Shown here in pieces: positions 1-12,680 of a DNA stretch of 64,000 nt. Below the pieces are notes generated by a model. That model did no database searches, was not told the origin of the DNA, and saw nothing but the letters and a program-made list of their open reading frames with translations. The stretch spans positions 145,005 through 209,004 of the forward strand of contig SSNP01000351.1 in the NCBI GenBank assembly GCA_006937955.1, given 5' to 3'. The position numbers were made by a program, and so were the translations under genes. The DNA comes from Pachypanchax playfairii (Eukaryota > Chordata > Actinopteri > Cyprinodontiformes > Aplocheilidae). How positions within the stretch are numbered: position 1 is the stretch's first letter; each line of letters begins with the position of its first letter.

Positions 1-1370
1 ATGTTTTATTAGCAAGTTATTAATGAAAGAATCAGTTAGCCTACAAGATCTCACTGTGTGCTCATCAGAAGTTAGAAGACTGAACGGCGGTTCCGATAAA
101 ACCAAAACAGTGAGAGGTCACTACTATTAGATGAGGGTTGCTCTAACATCATCACATTGAAAATGGGTCAGAACATCATGGATGTACCAAACGTGTCATC
201 TCCCAGTGTGAAACGCTGCCTGGTGTGAATTACACATGCACACAAGTTTATTTGTTTGTTTTATATTAAGGTAAAGGGTTTGTGACCACCACTGTCAGTT
301 TCATGGCCTAGTTTTTATCTCATTGTGTTGAGTGTTCAGGTTCATATCATTCCTCCGTCTGACTGCAACACCAACATTTAAGCTGTTTAATAAAGACTCA
401 GTCGTCCGTCTGGTGTTAGGAGCTTTTAGCTGTCTTTTGTTTCTGGGGAAAACAAAACTCTGGAATTGTCTTTTGACTCCTTAAAACATCTTCAACCCTC
501 GAGCTTCCTTCATAAACTCATATCCACCCACAACTCACACCCATACAGCAAACTGAGACTGTAACCACTGGCAGGCAAGAGATTCATTGAGGTGTATATT
601 AACATAAATACCAAATCTGTTGGAGGAGATAGAAGTGTGTTTGTGTGAAAGAGACGATACGGGGGAAAACAATGTGTTCATTGTGTGTAGATGGAGGATG
701 AGAGGGGAAAAGAAAGAAGTGCAGAGTGTAGCTCCATCTACAGGCAGAGAGATCACACACAAACACGCCAAACCTCTCAGCAGTTCAGACACACACAGAA
801 ACACACTCCCCGGTTCTTCACTGGAATCAGACACACAAAGCATCTCCACATTCACAGCAGCCAGCAGATACTTTCCACTAGTTTCTATAAACATTTCTGT
901 CGATTTTACATTTTAAAACAACCACAAACAGCATCATCCTGATAAGATCATTCTAAACTAATTAGACCACATTCGATGGACATGATCTCTCCATTTGTAG
1001 GTTACAAAAACATTCTGTTACTTAGGAATACAAGCACAAAAATATTTATATAGTCACATTATTGTGCACTTAAAAAGGAACAGAAATCACTCAACATTCA
1101 TGTTTTAGGTTTATTACTCGTGCACTTTTTAAACAAATCAAGCTGCATCTTTTCAACAACATACCTTAAGTGTGCAAGTTTTTAAAAAAAAGGTCAGTGC
1201 CGTGAATTTCACTGGTATTTCTCCTCTTTTTAAGCGCTGAACTAATCCCTGAACTCCATGTAACTTTACCTCTGACTATTACTAAAAAAACACAGCAAGA
1301 ATTTCAGCTAACTTTCCCAGAGCTTTAATAAAAAACCTGCCCTGATTCTCCTCCACCTTAAAAGCTTTTA
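1..1370. other. AT-rich noncoding sequence, nothing recognised
   Basis: No exon-like frame, repeat boundary or RNA gene is visible. The overlapping short open frames at 535-942 on both strands lack splice context and are low-complexity (CA- and GT-biased), so I treat them as chance. Confidence 0.6.
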
Positions 1371-1850
1371 GCTGTCCTGTATGGAACCAGTTGGTCCTGC
1401 TCTGTCATCACCTCGGCGACAGCGCTCTCATACACTTCTACAAATTAGAGGCATTATGCAGAATCGGGTAACAAGCCTTCAGTTTCACATGCCGTGATTT
1501 AGCTCAAGAGGAAATTCAATGTGAGAGCTCGACTCGAATGCTGACAAGCAGGAGGGAGCGAGGTATCAACCGGGCACGGAGCTGGATTTGTGTTTGTTTT
1601 ATTCTCTTCCAGCCTGCTTTTTGTTCTGCAGTTTAGAAATCTGATAAAAATATTCTTTCATTTTCCCAGCTAAACATTACATCACCCCAAATCTCCAAAA
1701 TAAACCGGCTTTTTGTGATTTTCTCATTCATGCAGAGATTTAAACAGACTGAAGGGGAAATCAAACAGCTCAGGTGTGATCGCTTCAGCTGAATTCTCGC
1801 CACAGATGCAACGGCAGAAACCAAACCTGACATTGCAGAACTGAAAAGTA
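1371..1850. other. Mixed-composition noncoding block
   Basis: Composition is more balanced than the flanks, especially 1380-1570, which could be a weak conserved noncoding element. No clear motif cluster or coding frame is visible. The 66-codon minus frame at 1633-1833 has no family signature. Confidence 0.35.
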
Positions 1851-1859
1851 ATTAGAGGC

Positions 1860-2290
1860 TACGCCGCGGTGCTCCTTCAGCTGACACCAAATCAATGCAG
1901 TTTTTCCGCGTTATCAATTAAAGACGTGTAATTACAAGTGTGGAGAATTGCCTCTCACAAACAGTCAGGCTGCAGACGGTTCTTCACCACCGTCTGGCTC
2001 CGGGCCTTCTCCTCAGTGCGTTGAACTTTGACCCCTCGGATGACACACTAGAGCCGTGACCAAGGCTTGTTTATAGATTTTATGGCACTCAGTCCAAACA
2101 CCTGAGTGATAAACTCAGTGTAGCGTGCAGCACCGAAATGCTGTACATTTGGTGGAGAGCCAAAGTGCAAAATGTATTAGCTCCCAATTGAGGCCAGCTG
2201 CACCGGAATCATTAGCTGGTACAAGTAGAGACAACCTGGTTGCTGAGCGCACCAACACCCCTGGGTAAATGAAACACAGGGATCTACACT
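1860..2290. promoter_or_regulatory. Candidate conserved noncoding element (enhancer-like)
   Basis: This block is balanced in composition and free of simple repeats, unlike its AT-rich flanks. It carries a palindromic homeodomain core GTAATTAC at 1928-1935, and further AT-core words with CAGCTG-type E-box words around 2190-2220. The texture is that of a developmental enhancer. This is inference: conservation was not measured. It could be ordinary unique sequence. Confidence 0.35.
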
Positions 2291-5060
2291 AACCCCCCCG
2301 CCTCCTTCCCTTCAACATCCACCTTCCACCCTGCGGCCTCCCATCAGCACCTGGGAAAATGGATTTGAAACGAGGGCAGCTCCCCAGCCCTCTCCACCAA
2401 ATGAGCAGATGGAAGCTTCCACAGTGATTATCACCACATTACCTGGGAGTCTGTTGATGAACAGGAACAATACGGCAGCGCTAATAAACCCCAATCAAAC
2501 ATGGCACCCCCACTAATGTCGTTTACTACTCCGTCCCTGCAAGGCACACCTAGACACAGAGATTCATCCAAGTTCCCAGGACTCTCTAATAAAAAGTATG
2601 TGGGGGGGGGCAGAAACTAACTCACCTTCTCAGTACATTTGTATAAGTAAAGTTAAATTGGCTTTCTGGGACTTTTGACAGTGATGAAATGGTTTTCAGT
2701 CTGTATCAGTTGCATATTATTTTCCCTGACTTCACGCTTCTTTTTCTCGATTCTTTTCATTCTGCTGTTGGTGCTCAGTTTTCTCCCTCTGGGAGTCTGG
2801 TCCTCTCTCCGTCTCTCTCATGCCTCCTTTTTTTTACCCAAAAAAGCCCAACTGTAACAACAGTGGTCTCTAAACAACCCTGGGATTCCAGACGACTGAC
2901 CTCAGCACTGTTCGTCCACCGCTGAGATACAAATATTTACCCCTATCGCGTTCTGCTCAGCAGTGAGAGCCGCCCCGCCACGAGGAACACCCCCCTGATT
3001 GGGCCTCGCCGGGCTTGAATGCCCCTGAAAAACAAATAAAACATGCCTTCCTTTTCCTTCTCTTCCTTTTCCTCAACCAACATAAAGATACACATGTCAA
3101 TATATTAAGTAACAATAGAAAAGTTATGTGCAAACTGTGCTGGTGGTATGGAGGGCTGCTCTGTCTGCATCAATCTTCATTTTGTAGTTTTGAAAGATTC
3201 ATTGAGCAACAAATTAGTAAAAACCCACATCTGAGCTGCTGATTATGCACAAACTACAGCGTATGAACAGGGTTTTTTCATACACTAAACATTCAGATAG
3301 TTTGATGAGACGGTTGTGTAGAGAATCGCTCCATCTTCAGCGCTGCAGCTCGACCAAATTGAGCCATTAATGAAAAGTACACACTGTGGTGAAACAGTGA
3401 ACTGTGGCGACATAACTCAAGATTAGCTGCTGAAGTTTGGATATTTGAATCTAGTGGAAAAGTATCTTTGGGAGAGATACTGAACCTCTAACTTGCCCCC
3501 AGGTCCTGTACCATTGGCACTGCTCCTCAGGAATGGGTCAAATGCTTTGTAACAATTTACACAAATTCTGCTTTTCCTTCCAGAAGCCTCAAGAATTTGG
3601 TGACAAAGGCTTAAAGCTGCCAACTGTGTTCTGAGTAAAAGTACTACTTCATTTCTGTTACTTTATAATATATTATTATAATATTTAATCAGCGGTGATC
3701 AGTGTTCCAAAATGTATTTAAAATTTCAAGGTCTCGAAGGTTTCTGTTAGCAATTATAACAGACTGTAGTTGGTCATGTCAAAGTAACTCCTAAACTTCT
3801 AAAATTAAATGTGAACAGCTAAAAGGAGGTCTGTAAAATTACTCACGTCCAGTATGACCCTCAGAGTCAAACCCATTTCTCCATGTTTCAGACAGGATGC
3901 TGGTTAAAAGATCAGGAACAGTCCAAAAACTAATAAGTTAGTGGCCTCCTATTAAAACACCAGCATCACTAACCAGGCTGATGATGAACCCAATTCTTGT
4001 CCTGCAAGAACGATGATCCAAACTGGTTTTGAATTTATGTTTTTGTGTTTTTGAGTGTTGTCCATGTCAAAGGAAGACACATGCAGGTATAAAACATACG
4101 GTATGTTAACTTCAGTTATCAGTGGGAGTCCAAACCTCCTCAGATGTGCATCTTCTGCAGTGGTGAAGACGTACTAGAATACTTTGGAGGTTTATTAAGC
4201 AAGAAAAGTGATAAGTTAGAAGACAGATGAGCTATTTAATACAGAGAAGAGGGAGATTATTTTATGAATGGGAGTAAACAGGGAAACAATGAGACAGATA
4301 CCTTGTACAAACTTCTTTTTAGAATATGAATTTATAAACATTTTAAAGCTTGAATATAATAAATATAAAAAAACAAAAGCAGGATGTCTAAGGGTTGTTT
4401 GTCTTCTGCAACTAAGTTTAGTTGTATTACTGGTTGAAAACAATAATTTTTCACGTATCTTGGATTAAAAAGACATAATTTTTATTTTATGCCCAACTCC
4501 TCACACAACAAGGCCAGAATCTGAACACCACACCACTGTTACCACATGCTCTAATTGTTTTATCTGCAAAGTTTGTGCAACAAATTCGTCTTGTTCTGTA
4601 TAAAGAAATGGTACAATCACTGTTCCCCTAAAGAACTGTTCACGCTGCTCGTGTCCAAGAGGACTTTCTGTAAACTTGAAACTCTTTGTGCTTGGACTGG
4701 CCTCATCTCAATGTCAGCTTTCTACTTTTCCACAAACAAAATCTGATCTGAGTTCCTTTCTGACCTGAGGTGTTTTTATCCCTTGTAGAAGACGCTTTTT
4801 GTTGTATCTTGAAATTAGGATAAATTTACAGCCTGGGCTGCTGGTATTACAACATAAAAACCTAAAAAATTACATTTCTCAGATCTGGCTGAATTGGATA
4901 AATCACCATGTTCTGTAAGAGCAGCACTAAGGGTCTGAAAAAGCCTGAGTGCACAATATATTCCCTTTCAAAGCACCCGCTGCAGTAGTTTGTGTTTGAC
5001 ACTGATCAAGCATAATCATCAGGCGGTCAGGGCTTGTGTGCATGTGTGTGAAGAGTGCTC
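2291..5060. other. Noncoding spacer
   Basis: Mostly AT-rich unique sequence. A C-rich pyrimidine patch lies near 2290-2330, a run of nine Gs near 2600, and a short GC-rich patch at about 2950-3015. Open frames of 60-78 codons are low-complexity (Phe/Leu/Ser from T-rich tracts) and not credible genes. Confidence 0.5.
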
Positions 5061-5062
5061 AC

Positions 5063-5064
<2 letters not shown>

Positions 5065-5111
<47 letters not shown>
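5065..5111. repeat. (AC)n microsatellite
   Basis: Uninterrupted alternating AC, about 23 units. It is preceded by a looser TG-rich stretch (about 5033-5050). Such tracts are the commonest vertebrate microsatellite class and are usually length-polymorphic. Confidence 0.97.
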
Positions 5112-5113
<2 letters not shown>

Positions 5114-5480
5114 GACCATCACCCCCTCTATCTTCCCAGTGCAAGCAGAGCTAACCACTCCAGGGAGCTGGAGACTCAATTAATGACATGCATACAGCAC
5201 TTGCAAGAGAAAAAGAAACACACAATGTGCACATTAAAGGTTCTTCTATAAAGCGTGTCAGTGTGTGTGCAGCAGTTCTACTTGTGTGCATGGGGTGCTG
5301 TATGTTAGCTAAGGCTAACCTCTGGGACATGCAGAATATTCTTTTTGCTTTATCTGTCTTAGTGCCTGAACATGGCTAATTCACAGCAACATACTGTAAC
5401 CTGTTTGAACCAGACAGTTAAAACACATTTATTTCTAGATTGTTCACTGCAGTTTCACAAAAAGGAACAAATGGAGGGAC

Positions 5481-5528
<48 letters not shown>

Positions 5529-6238
5529 TTCAACAGTGGTTTTACTCTGATGGAGGTTATTTAAAGTGCAGGTAACTGTCCTGTCATTAAAAGGAATAGA
5601 GTATTGAGTAAATGTTTCCAAGCAGCCAAACCTTCTCGTCATCCTTTAAATTAGTTTTGATCAAAAGTTTTACAAACTCTCTGAAAGTTGCATCTGAAAC
5701 AGGATAAAAACCATCAGGACCTGTTACAGGCGTCATCATTCAGTTTGTCAGGTTTTCAGTCAGTTTCATAGAGATTGAGTGAAAAATCTGCTTCAGCCCC
5801 AGTAAAACTTAAAACCACCTTCAGGGGTCTGAAGAACTTTTGATAAGTCCCCTTCACTAGAGTTTAAGAACATTAAAGAGTCTTTTTGCTGTTAAAATTC
5901 TCATAAAACACACCAGAGCTGCTTGATAGTTAGCAGAGCTGACTGTAACAGACTAACGGCTGTTTTAAAGTTTATTAAATTATTTTTTCTCTCATCTTCA
6001 CTGGTTATATGAGAGGAAGTATTTACTGGTCCACACAGGTTAATATAAACACTCTGTGGTATCTTACTAATAAAACGCTCCAGTGTTCAGACGGGCCGAT
6101 CACAGCTCTGTGTATTTGAAACATTTTGATTCTAGAAGTTTTGTTGGAGGTGTCTCTTTTTTTCATTTTTAGAAGTGAACTCTTCATTTCACACCTCTGT
6201 GCTCCTCCACACAACACGGTCTCACCTCTGCAGTGTCT
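5112..6238. other. Noncoding sequence around the poly-G tract
   Basis: Unique AT-rich sequence apart from the G tract annotated separately. The 67-74 codon frames at 5372-5642 are only the poly-Gly/poly-Pro reading of that tract. If the exon at 6239-6473 is real, this stretch would hold its 3' UTR. A minus-strand AATAAA (TTTATT at 5971-5976) lies about 260 bases past the stop, but that hexamer is common by chance here. Confidence 0.4.
5483..5526 (+). repeat. Uninterrupted 44-base poly(G) tract
   Basis: Forty-four consecutive Gs on the plus strand, with ordinary sequence on both sides. Poly(dG) of this length is rare in vertebrate DNA and would form very stable G-quadruplexes. It may be a true mononucleotide repeat whose length is uncertain, or partly a sequencing or assembly artefact. 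Confidence 0.9.
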
Positions 6239-6473
6239 TCACGGCTTAGGCATGGTCTGCTGCAGCAGGCGGGTCGCCACTTGGAGGAAGATGGTGGCTG
6301 CATGCAGCTCCCTGGGGTCAAAGGTCACTCCGGTTCTCCTGGTGAAAGGTGAGAGGACCACAGTACGGGTCAGTGGTGCTGAAATCTCATTTAAGAGACT
6401 GACCCCTGAGGGCCGGCTCGAGCCGGTCCGGCGCTCTGAGGTGTCGTCACTGAGGATGATGTATAGGTTTGGG
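6239..6473 (-). CDS. Candidate terminal coding exon, protein unidentified
   Basis: Read on the minus strand, a pyrimidine-rich tract ending in CAG (just above 6473) is followed by 77 open codons and a TGA at 6239-6241. The peptide begins PNLYIILSDD, contains VVLSPFTRRTGVTF and ELHAATIFLQVATRLL, and ends QQTMPKP. It has mixed, globular-looking composition without low-complexity runs, and the segment is GC-richer than its flanks, as fish exons usually are. The first base completes a codon split across the upstream splice. I do not recognise the family. No convincing partner exon was found upstream, so the previous exon would lie far away or outside the window. The opposite strand is also open here (6126-6494, 122 codons) but lacks splice context. 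Alternatives are an exon of a decayed retrocopy, or chance. Confidence 0.5.
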
Positions 6474-8440
6474 CTGCGACAAAAGACTCATTGAACACAT
6501 GCACACACATCGGTGCGTGCACACATTTAGACTGACGGACACTAATACAATTAGCTCTAAACATATCCAGATATTAAAGTATCAGCTGAAACTGACATGA
6601 ACATGTTTGTTAGAGATTATAGTGGACAGAAAGTAACATGTCAACATGTCAAACTGGGAGTTTCTTTGTGTTTTCAGTCAGTTAAAACAACTAAATCTAA
6701 ACTTCAACATACTTCCTCAGTGAAGCTCCATTCTATAAGTAACAGCAAGCTTCAGACTGAGACCATGTTTCAGGATCAGAGGGCTGATGGGAGTGTGGAA
6801 CCTGATGGAAGACGGAGGATTAGGAGACAAATTGAGATGCGTTCCAGTGATAAATTTCAGGTGGCAGGAGAGATAAGCTTATTGTGTCATTTTCCCTTTT
6901 TGTTTTTATCTGCGCTCCTTTTGGTTGAGTGCCAGAAAGAATCAAAGCATGAAACAAGTGAGCGCACAGAGGGAGGTGTGTGTGTGTGTAGTCTGAGGTT
7001 TGAGGGCTTTTAAAGTGAAAATTGAGCCAATGTTCACGTAAAGTAGGAAATTAACCTTCAGTTCTTTATTTTTCCTGTTTGGACTGAAAGAAGATGTTTT
7101 AAAAACTTAATAAATCCCTGAGAACATCTTCCTGTCAGTCTCATGCATCAGCATCACCACACGACCGACTGTTCATCACTTCGGATACTTCCCTGAATTA
7201 TTGCATGTTGTCCTGTTGTTGCAGAGAACAAAAGAGAACAAAGACAGAAGAATAAATTCCTCTTTGATGTCTGTATTAAGAACATGTGCCCTGAACCTGA
7301 GGGGAGCTTGGAGGGTCAGAGACATTGTGGAACGTAAGAAAGGAAGTTCTCGCTTCTTATTGGCTGGTTTTAAAGAAAAATTAATAATTAACATGTTTTT
7401 GTTTTACTTTACAGAATTAGAATCAGCTAGAGATGGAAATCATGCTAACTTATTAAACGATCAATTGTTCACAATAAAAGTTCAAACTGTTTTGGTGTGG
7501 AGGCCATGTTGGAAGTTGACCTCCAAACCAGCTGTTGTAGGATAAACAGGATTCAAATATGGCTGAACTTCAAAGAAAAGCTAAATAAACAATAAATACA
7601 TGGTTGATGTTGAGTGTTTAGTTTGATTGTGATCTTAAATGAGTGGCTTTTACACCTCTGACATGCAGCCATCCACCTGGTAGGTGGTCTTTACTCAGTT
7701 TGATTGGATGTATCAGCTGATACATCTGGCGTATGTCCCACTCAGATCCAGTGTGGACAACCACTTCAACTATATGTCTGATATACACATAACAGGGTTG
7801 TTTCAGTGCTGCGATCTATGTTTAAACTTAATGAATAAAATCTGTATCTGTTGACAATCATCCTGCTGTATACAGATCTACAGCAGATTTCCCTCTTGCA
7901 CATTTAAATTATCAGCTGTTAACTGCACAGTCAATAACTTATAATGCACCTAAAAGATGTTTGGCAGCTGCCTACGGATGGAGGGAGAAGGAGAAACTGC
8001 TGCTTTTAAATACTTTACGTCTCATTTGGGTGTCGGTCACCAGTAGAAGACTTCCTGCTACTTCCCTTTCATCAACTCTACATCCAAACCCTTTAAGAGC
8101 AGAAGGAGTTTCCACAAGAGCAGCAAACAAACCACAATCCATGAAGTCACAACACATATCAAATTCTAAACAACAGGTTTGAATCACTCTGGATTTTCTA
8201 CTGAAATACAGCCACAATTAGGCTCGCTTTGGTTCAGTCTCCTGATCTTTGGAGGCTCCCAGAGTAACTTTGAAGTTTGAATAAAAGGTAAGTTAAACTA
8301 CTTCATCCCATAATAACTCCTGGTGTGCATTAAAATCCCAGATTGATGATATCTTGAGGTGTAACAGTATCCAAAGAAGGGGTTTTCTTTTAACTGCCAG
8401 CTGCCAGAGTTTTCCACTGCAGCTGTTATTAAATAAATGT
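6474..8440. other. AT-rich noncoding sequence
   Basis: No repeat boundary or exon is recognised. Frames of 114-138 codons at 6597-7013 and 7201-7545 have no splice context, domain signature or codon pattern distinguishing them from background. If the 6239-6473 exon is real, this would be intron. Confidence 0.45.
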
Positions 8441-8940
8441 CCCATCTTAAGCTCCGAATCGAGATGGTGTTGAGATCAAACGCACGGGGGCCCATTTGAA
8501 ACCTGCCCTAATTATAATAGAAGGAGATCTGGAGTTCAAATATTTATCGAATTGTAATCCTGATGCTGTATCCGTTTCACACGAGACCAACTTCTCTGAT
8601 GGTCCTGGCCGGTTTGGGGAGTGCAGCCACATGTGGGGCTGATTACGAGGGGCCGAGTGTTTATGGTGGGCCCAGATGTGGGATGTTTAACATGGCACGG
8701 GCCAAGCGGTGAGTTTTGACAGCTCGCGGTTCGGCTTGATCCACGCTTTGGTTGTCGAGCCGCTGAGACAAAATGTCAAACACGCAGATAAGGGCCAAGT
8801 AAATGTGATTACAGCAGTTCGGTTTCTCTGCTGCCTGAACGAGCTGTCCGACGTCGGTCAACACTGTTCCTGTGTTTGGAGCGAGAGATCAGACCCTGAT
8901 GGGCTTCCTGAAAACCACCCACTGTTTCAAGGAAAATACA
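8441..8940. promoter_or_regulatory. Candidate conserved noncoding element (enhancer-like)
   Basis: A roughly 500-base block of balanced composition between AT-rich flanks. It contains TAATTA at 8509-8514 and a GATA-type AGATAAG at 8786-8792, and several CpGs survive. Both strands have open frames of 60-84 codons, common in GC-balanced noncoding DNA; none has splice sites. Confidence 0.38.
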
Positions 8941-9385
8941 TGGATGGATCAATAAATAGATGACTAATAAATAAAAAGAGGGCAGGATGAATTGTAGGTG
9001 AAGGAGAGTCTGGTTGTGAGGAGGGAGGAGCATGAAGAAACCACAAGGAGTTCAAGAAAAAGGAATTTAAATGTACTTCTAAAAAAAAAAAGCTAGAGTT
9101 GATTAATAAATAGTGAGTCATTTGATGGACATGCAGATGGGGGAAAAACCTAACAACTGAAAAGAACATACGCAGGAAAAAAAGATAACAAGACAAGACA
9201 AACAAGACATAAAAAATAAAAACTGGAAAAGGTAGAAAGATGGAAAAGAGCCAGAGACACTCATACAATGATCTCATCTGTTGATCAAGGTGAGTTCAAA
9301 AATAAAAGCTGATATGTCCGAGTATCTTCAGGCTCGAGGGCAAACAGACATTTCAGAATATGCTGTTGTCAGTTTAATATTCCAG
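8941..9385. other. A-rich, purine-biased sequence
   Basis: Imperfect AATAAATA-type repeats near 8945-8980 are followed by a long A/G-biased stretch to about 9250. The 116-codon minus frame at 8927-9277 is the Phe/Leu-rich reading of this purine bias and not a gene. Confidence 0.5.
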
Positions 9386-9556
9386 CCTGTGGGGGGGAGA
9401 TCAGGTGACTGGCATATAAATAGGCCGACCGCCATCGGTTTATCTCAGCCGACTCCTTGACAGAATTAGAGTGACTGAGGACTGACTCTGATGTCACTTG
9501 AAATCAGGACAGTTGTTGCTGAGGGACCTGCGAGTCTGCGGCGAGCTTCGGTGAGT
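9386..9556 (+). promoter_or_regulatory. Possible core promoter with first-exon donor
   Basis: TATAAATA at 9415-9422 sits just downstream of a G-rich stretch (9391-9397). A TCAGCC initiator-like word lies about 30 bases downstream, near 9445. A donor-like site, TTCG then GTGAGT, follows at 9551-9556. This would give a short noncoding first exon of about 105 bases. No in-frame coding start stands out. The arrangement could be fortuitous; no acceptor partner was assigned. Confidence 0.25.
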
Positions 9557-11170
9557 CTCGGGGTGGATGAGCGTTACATCTGTTTCCTCTGAAGTGATGG
9601 AGGGCAGAGGGTCTGAGAGGTGTGGACTTCAACATACATGAGATGTAAAACAGGCAACGCCTACCTGAACAGATGCAACTGGTAAAACTCAAATATCCAT
9701 GAACATCTGGGGAGGGTGAGTAAACAAACTGCACTTCAGTCTACAAGGAGATTTATCTGATTTATCTACAAGTTTCCAAGAAGGTAAACAAGCAGCTTCC
9801 TTTTAATTTATTTTTAAATACTTTTTAACAAGGTACATATGAGCAGAACCACTCGCGTCGTGTTGGCCTGAGGAGATATTTGCAGCAAGAGGAAGAAATC
9901 CTTCATTACAGCTCCAGGATATAGTGTTAGATCATGTTTTGGTGCCTCAAAGCTAATATAGAAACTGAACCAGCTGATACAAGACAGAACAGTCTGACAC
10001 GCAGCATCAACTCGTGATCAGAGTCCAACATCTTCCAACATCTTGCACTCTTCCTTATAACAAACACACGGGACGGTCGAGGAGAGAGAGAGAAGTAAAT
10101 CTTCCTGTTCTGAGGTAAATAGTTCCTCTAAGACTTAATAACAACATTTACTGCAGATTTACAGAAATTTGCAAACATGAAATATGACAATAATCGGTTA
10201 ATTTATAAAACAAGCTGTTGAGAAATATACAAAGTAATTAAATTATCCCCAGCTGCAACAATAAAGTGATTAATATATGACTGAATCAATAATTAAAATC
10301 CAATATTTCAATGTATATACTTCTAAAATGAACCGCTTCACCTAATAAATTCACTTGAGGTACTCGAGTACATTTTATGTCCTTTCTGAAGGACCTGTTT
10401 AGTAACAGTACAGTGTAATATGTGCAGTGTAGCATTGTTAATTGGATTGAAAGTTTTTTAATAGTTTTTAAGCACCAGTGACTCCACGTGCGTTCAGGAT
10501 ATTTGCATCGAATAACAGAATAATTTCTCTTCTTTTTGACCTCGTGTAATTTGAAATTGATCGTTTGTGCATTTTGTTTGGTTTGTTGTCATAGACGTAG
10601 TTCTGTTATAAGATCTGGCAACACATCTTAAATAACACCTACCAAGAGTCTTCAAACAAACCCAAATTTATCCTGAAAAGCTTCATTTAATATAATGTTT
10701 CAATCTTTTTTTTAGCTCAGTTCATGACAAACAGCAAGATTATCGAAACTAATTATTCTTCTGCAACGTGACTTTGGTTTGAATTAAACAGTTTATAAGA
10801 CAGCAGGTATGCGCTGCTTCTTTCTGCAGTAATTGTTATCCCTGAGCCTCTGAATGATTGTTCTGTCTTTATTAAAACAAGGTATATTGACTTGCAAATC
10901 CCTGCTCCCAGAGCAATAACACACCGTGCAGCTGCAGAACATCCTGACTCACCTACAGTAAAGTGAAGTCAGTTCAATAAACATATTCAAATGGATAAAA
11001 AACACATTTACTGTCAGCTAATTGCCAAATTACACTGTAATTCTTCAGTTAGGTTAACATAATCCAACAGACTGTCTGATCCATGAGATAATATGTGCAG
11101 ACAGTAAATATTAAACATTTCTTTTCTTTTTTTGCCTTTTCTTAGCTTATAAAATTCTTAGTGCTTTATC
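9557..11170. other. AT-rich noncoding spacer
   Basis: Unique sequence with no credible exon, no repeat ends and no long frame. A short GA-rich run lies near 10080-10095. Confidence 0.55.
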
Positions 11171-11480
11171 CATTATGCCATTCTCCTGCGATCCTGGGAA
11201 ATCCAACACAACCTTTATAATTACTGCACCAACTGCCGACTGACAAGGCTCATTTGCCTTCGCTGCGAGAGGTTGTCTCTTTCCTTAGGTACCTCTGTTG
11301 TGCTGATGCCCTCCCCTTGTCACTACAAATTCCCATCTTTACCTACGCAGCCGGTGGCGCCTTCAAATATGGATATGTGGCCTGCTTAAGGAGAACACTG
11401 TCAAGGGAAACAGGGAAAGGAACGCTCCGAGGGGATTCGATTTCTGGGCAGATTTCATGTGTTAGAACGAGCTGAGATGA
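11171..11480. promoter_or_regulatory. Candidate conserved noncoding element (enhancer-like)
   Basis: A sharply bounded, balanced block in a very AT-rich neighbourhood, with TAATTA at 11218-11223. The 73-codon plus frame at 11254-11475 has no splice signals or recognisable motif. Confidence 0.38.
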
Positions 11481-12680
11481 CAACCGAACGTCTGCTCCCT
11501 ATAGACACAGCTTAAAGGTAATATAACGTGTGTAAGGATGAATAAAAACATTACAGTTGCCTGGTGGTTACTCAGCTGCATCTTTTCATATTTCATTTAA
11601 TAAAGATTCAAATAAAAGCTTTGTTTTTTAAAAAGTCATTTAGTTTTTCACTCAATATTTTTATCTAATATTAGTTCAGAATCTCTCAGGGAAATTCTAA
11701 AGAAAACACAAGTTTCTTTGATGTCTGTATTTTTATGTCAGAAAAGGAACTATACAGTTACCCAACATGAAAACATCCTGCGCTTCAGAAGGTTGAAGTG
11801 CTTTGCATTCAGTTTTTACTGTCAGTATGTCATGGCGTGTTACAGTCACCTGAAAAGGATGTTCAGCTGAAACGTCTTACATTATGGATAATCTGCCAGA
11901 CTCAACCAAACTGTTTGATTTCATGTTTACTGATAAAAAATAACATGAAATTAAATTAAATAAAAGCAGGTTTAACTATATTCATGTGGTGTTTAAACTT
12001 ATTGTTGATGTGAGACGACCTGACATCTGTCAGTTAGACATTTTAAAGTTTAACTTCTTAAGAAAAACAGCTTCAGCTTAGAAAAGATTCTAAAAAAAAT
12101 AGATGTACAGCTTGTAAAATATAAATTCAATTAAACAAATTCTGAGGAATTGAAGACAGATTTCAATGCTGCTCAGAAATCAACTTTCTTCTGTAAAACC
12201 TAAATTAAATCTAAAATAAGACAAAATGTAGAAGAGTAAATAAAACTGAGTTCAGCAGAAATGTTAAAGTTACTACCAGCGGTTCATTAGGGTCACCATG
12301 GTAACCCCATACATCTCTCTCTCTTTATGAGACAAACAGAGAAAAACTCAGATAGGAAATGAAGCCTGAAACAGTCAGTGTGAAAACTTTAAGTTCCTGA
12401 ACTGCACGCAGCAGAAGTACCTCACACTTGTTTTACATTACTGTTAGAAGGTCTTTGCTCAATAAAAAAAGTTGCATTTTTAGTGTATAAAACCTGATGA
12501 AAATCCACATTTCTGTGGCTGAGTTTACCCAGTGATTGTTCCTCATCTCACATGACAGATGGCTGGAACAGACAGGTAGCTGGTATGACAACAACATGTG
12601 AATATCCTGTATAATTTCTTTATGAAGGCCCATCCCTATCCCTGTCGTCTCCCAGCATCACAAAAATGAGGATGTCTCCT
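11481..12680. other. AT-rich noncoding spacer
   Basis: Nothing recognised. Many A-rich runs and a short (CT)n near 12315-12325. Confidence 0.55.

Noticed and set aside
5372..5642. Frames with poly-Gly or poly-Pro
   Set aside because: These are just the two-strand translation of the 44-base G tract.
8927..9277. 116-codon hydrophobic minus-strand frame
   Set aside because: The Phe/Leu richness comes from a purine-biased plus strand; no exon structure.
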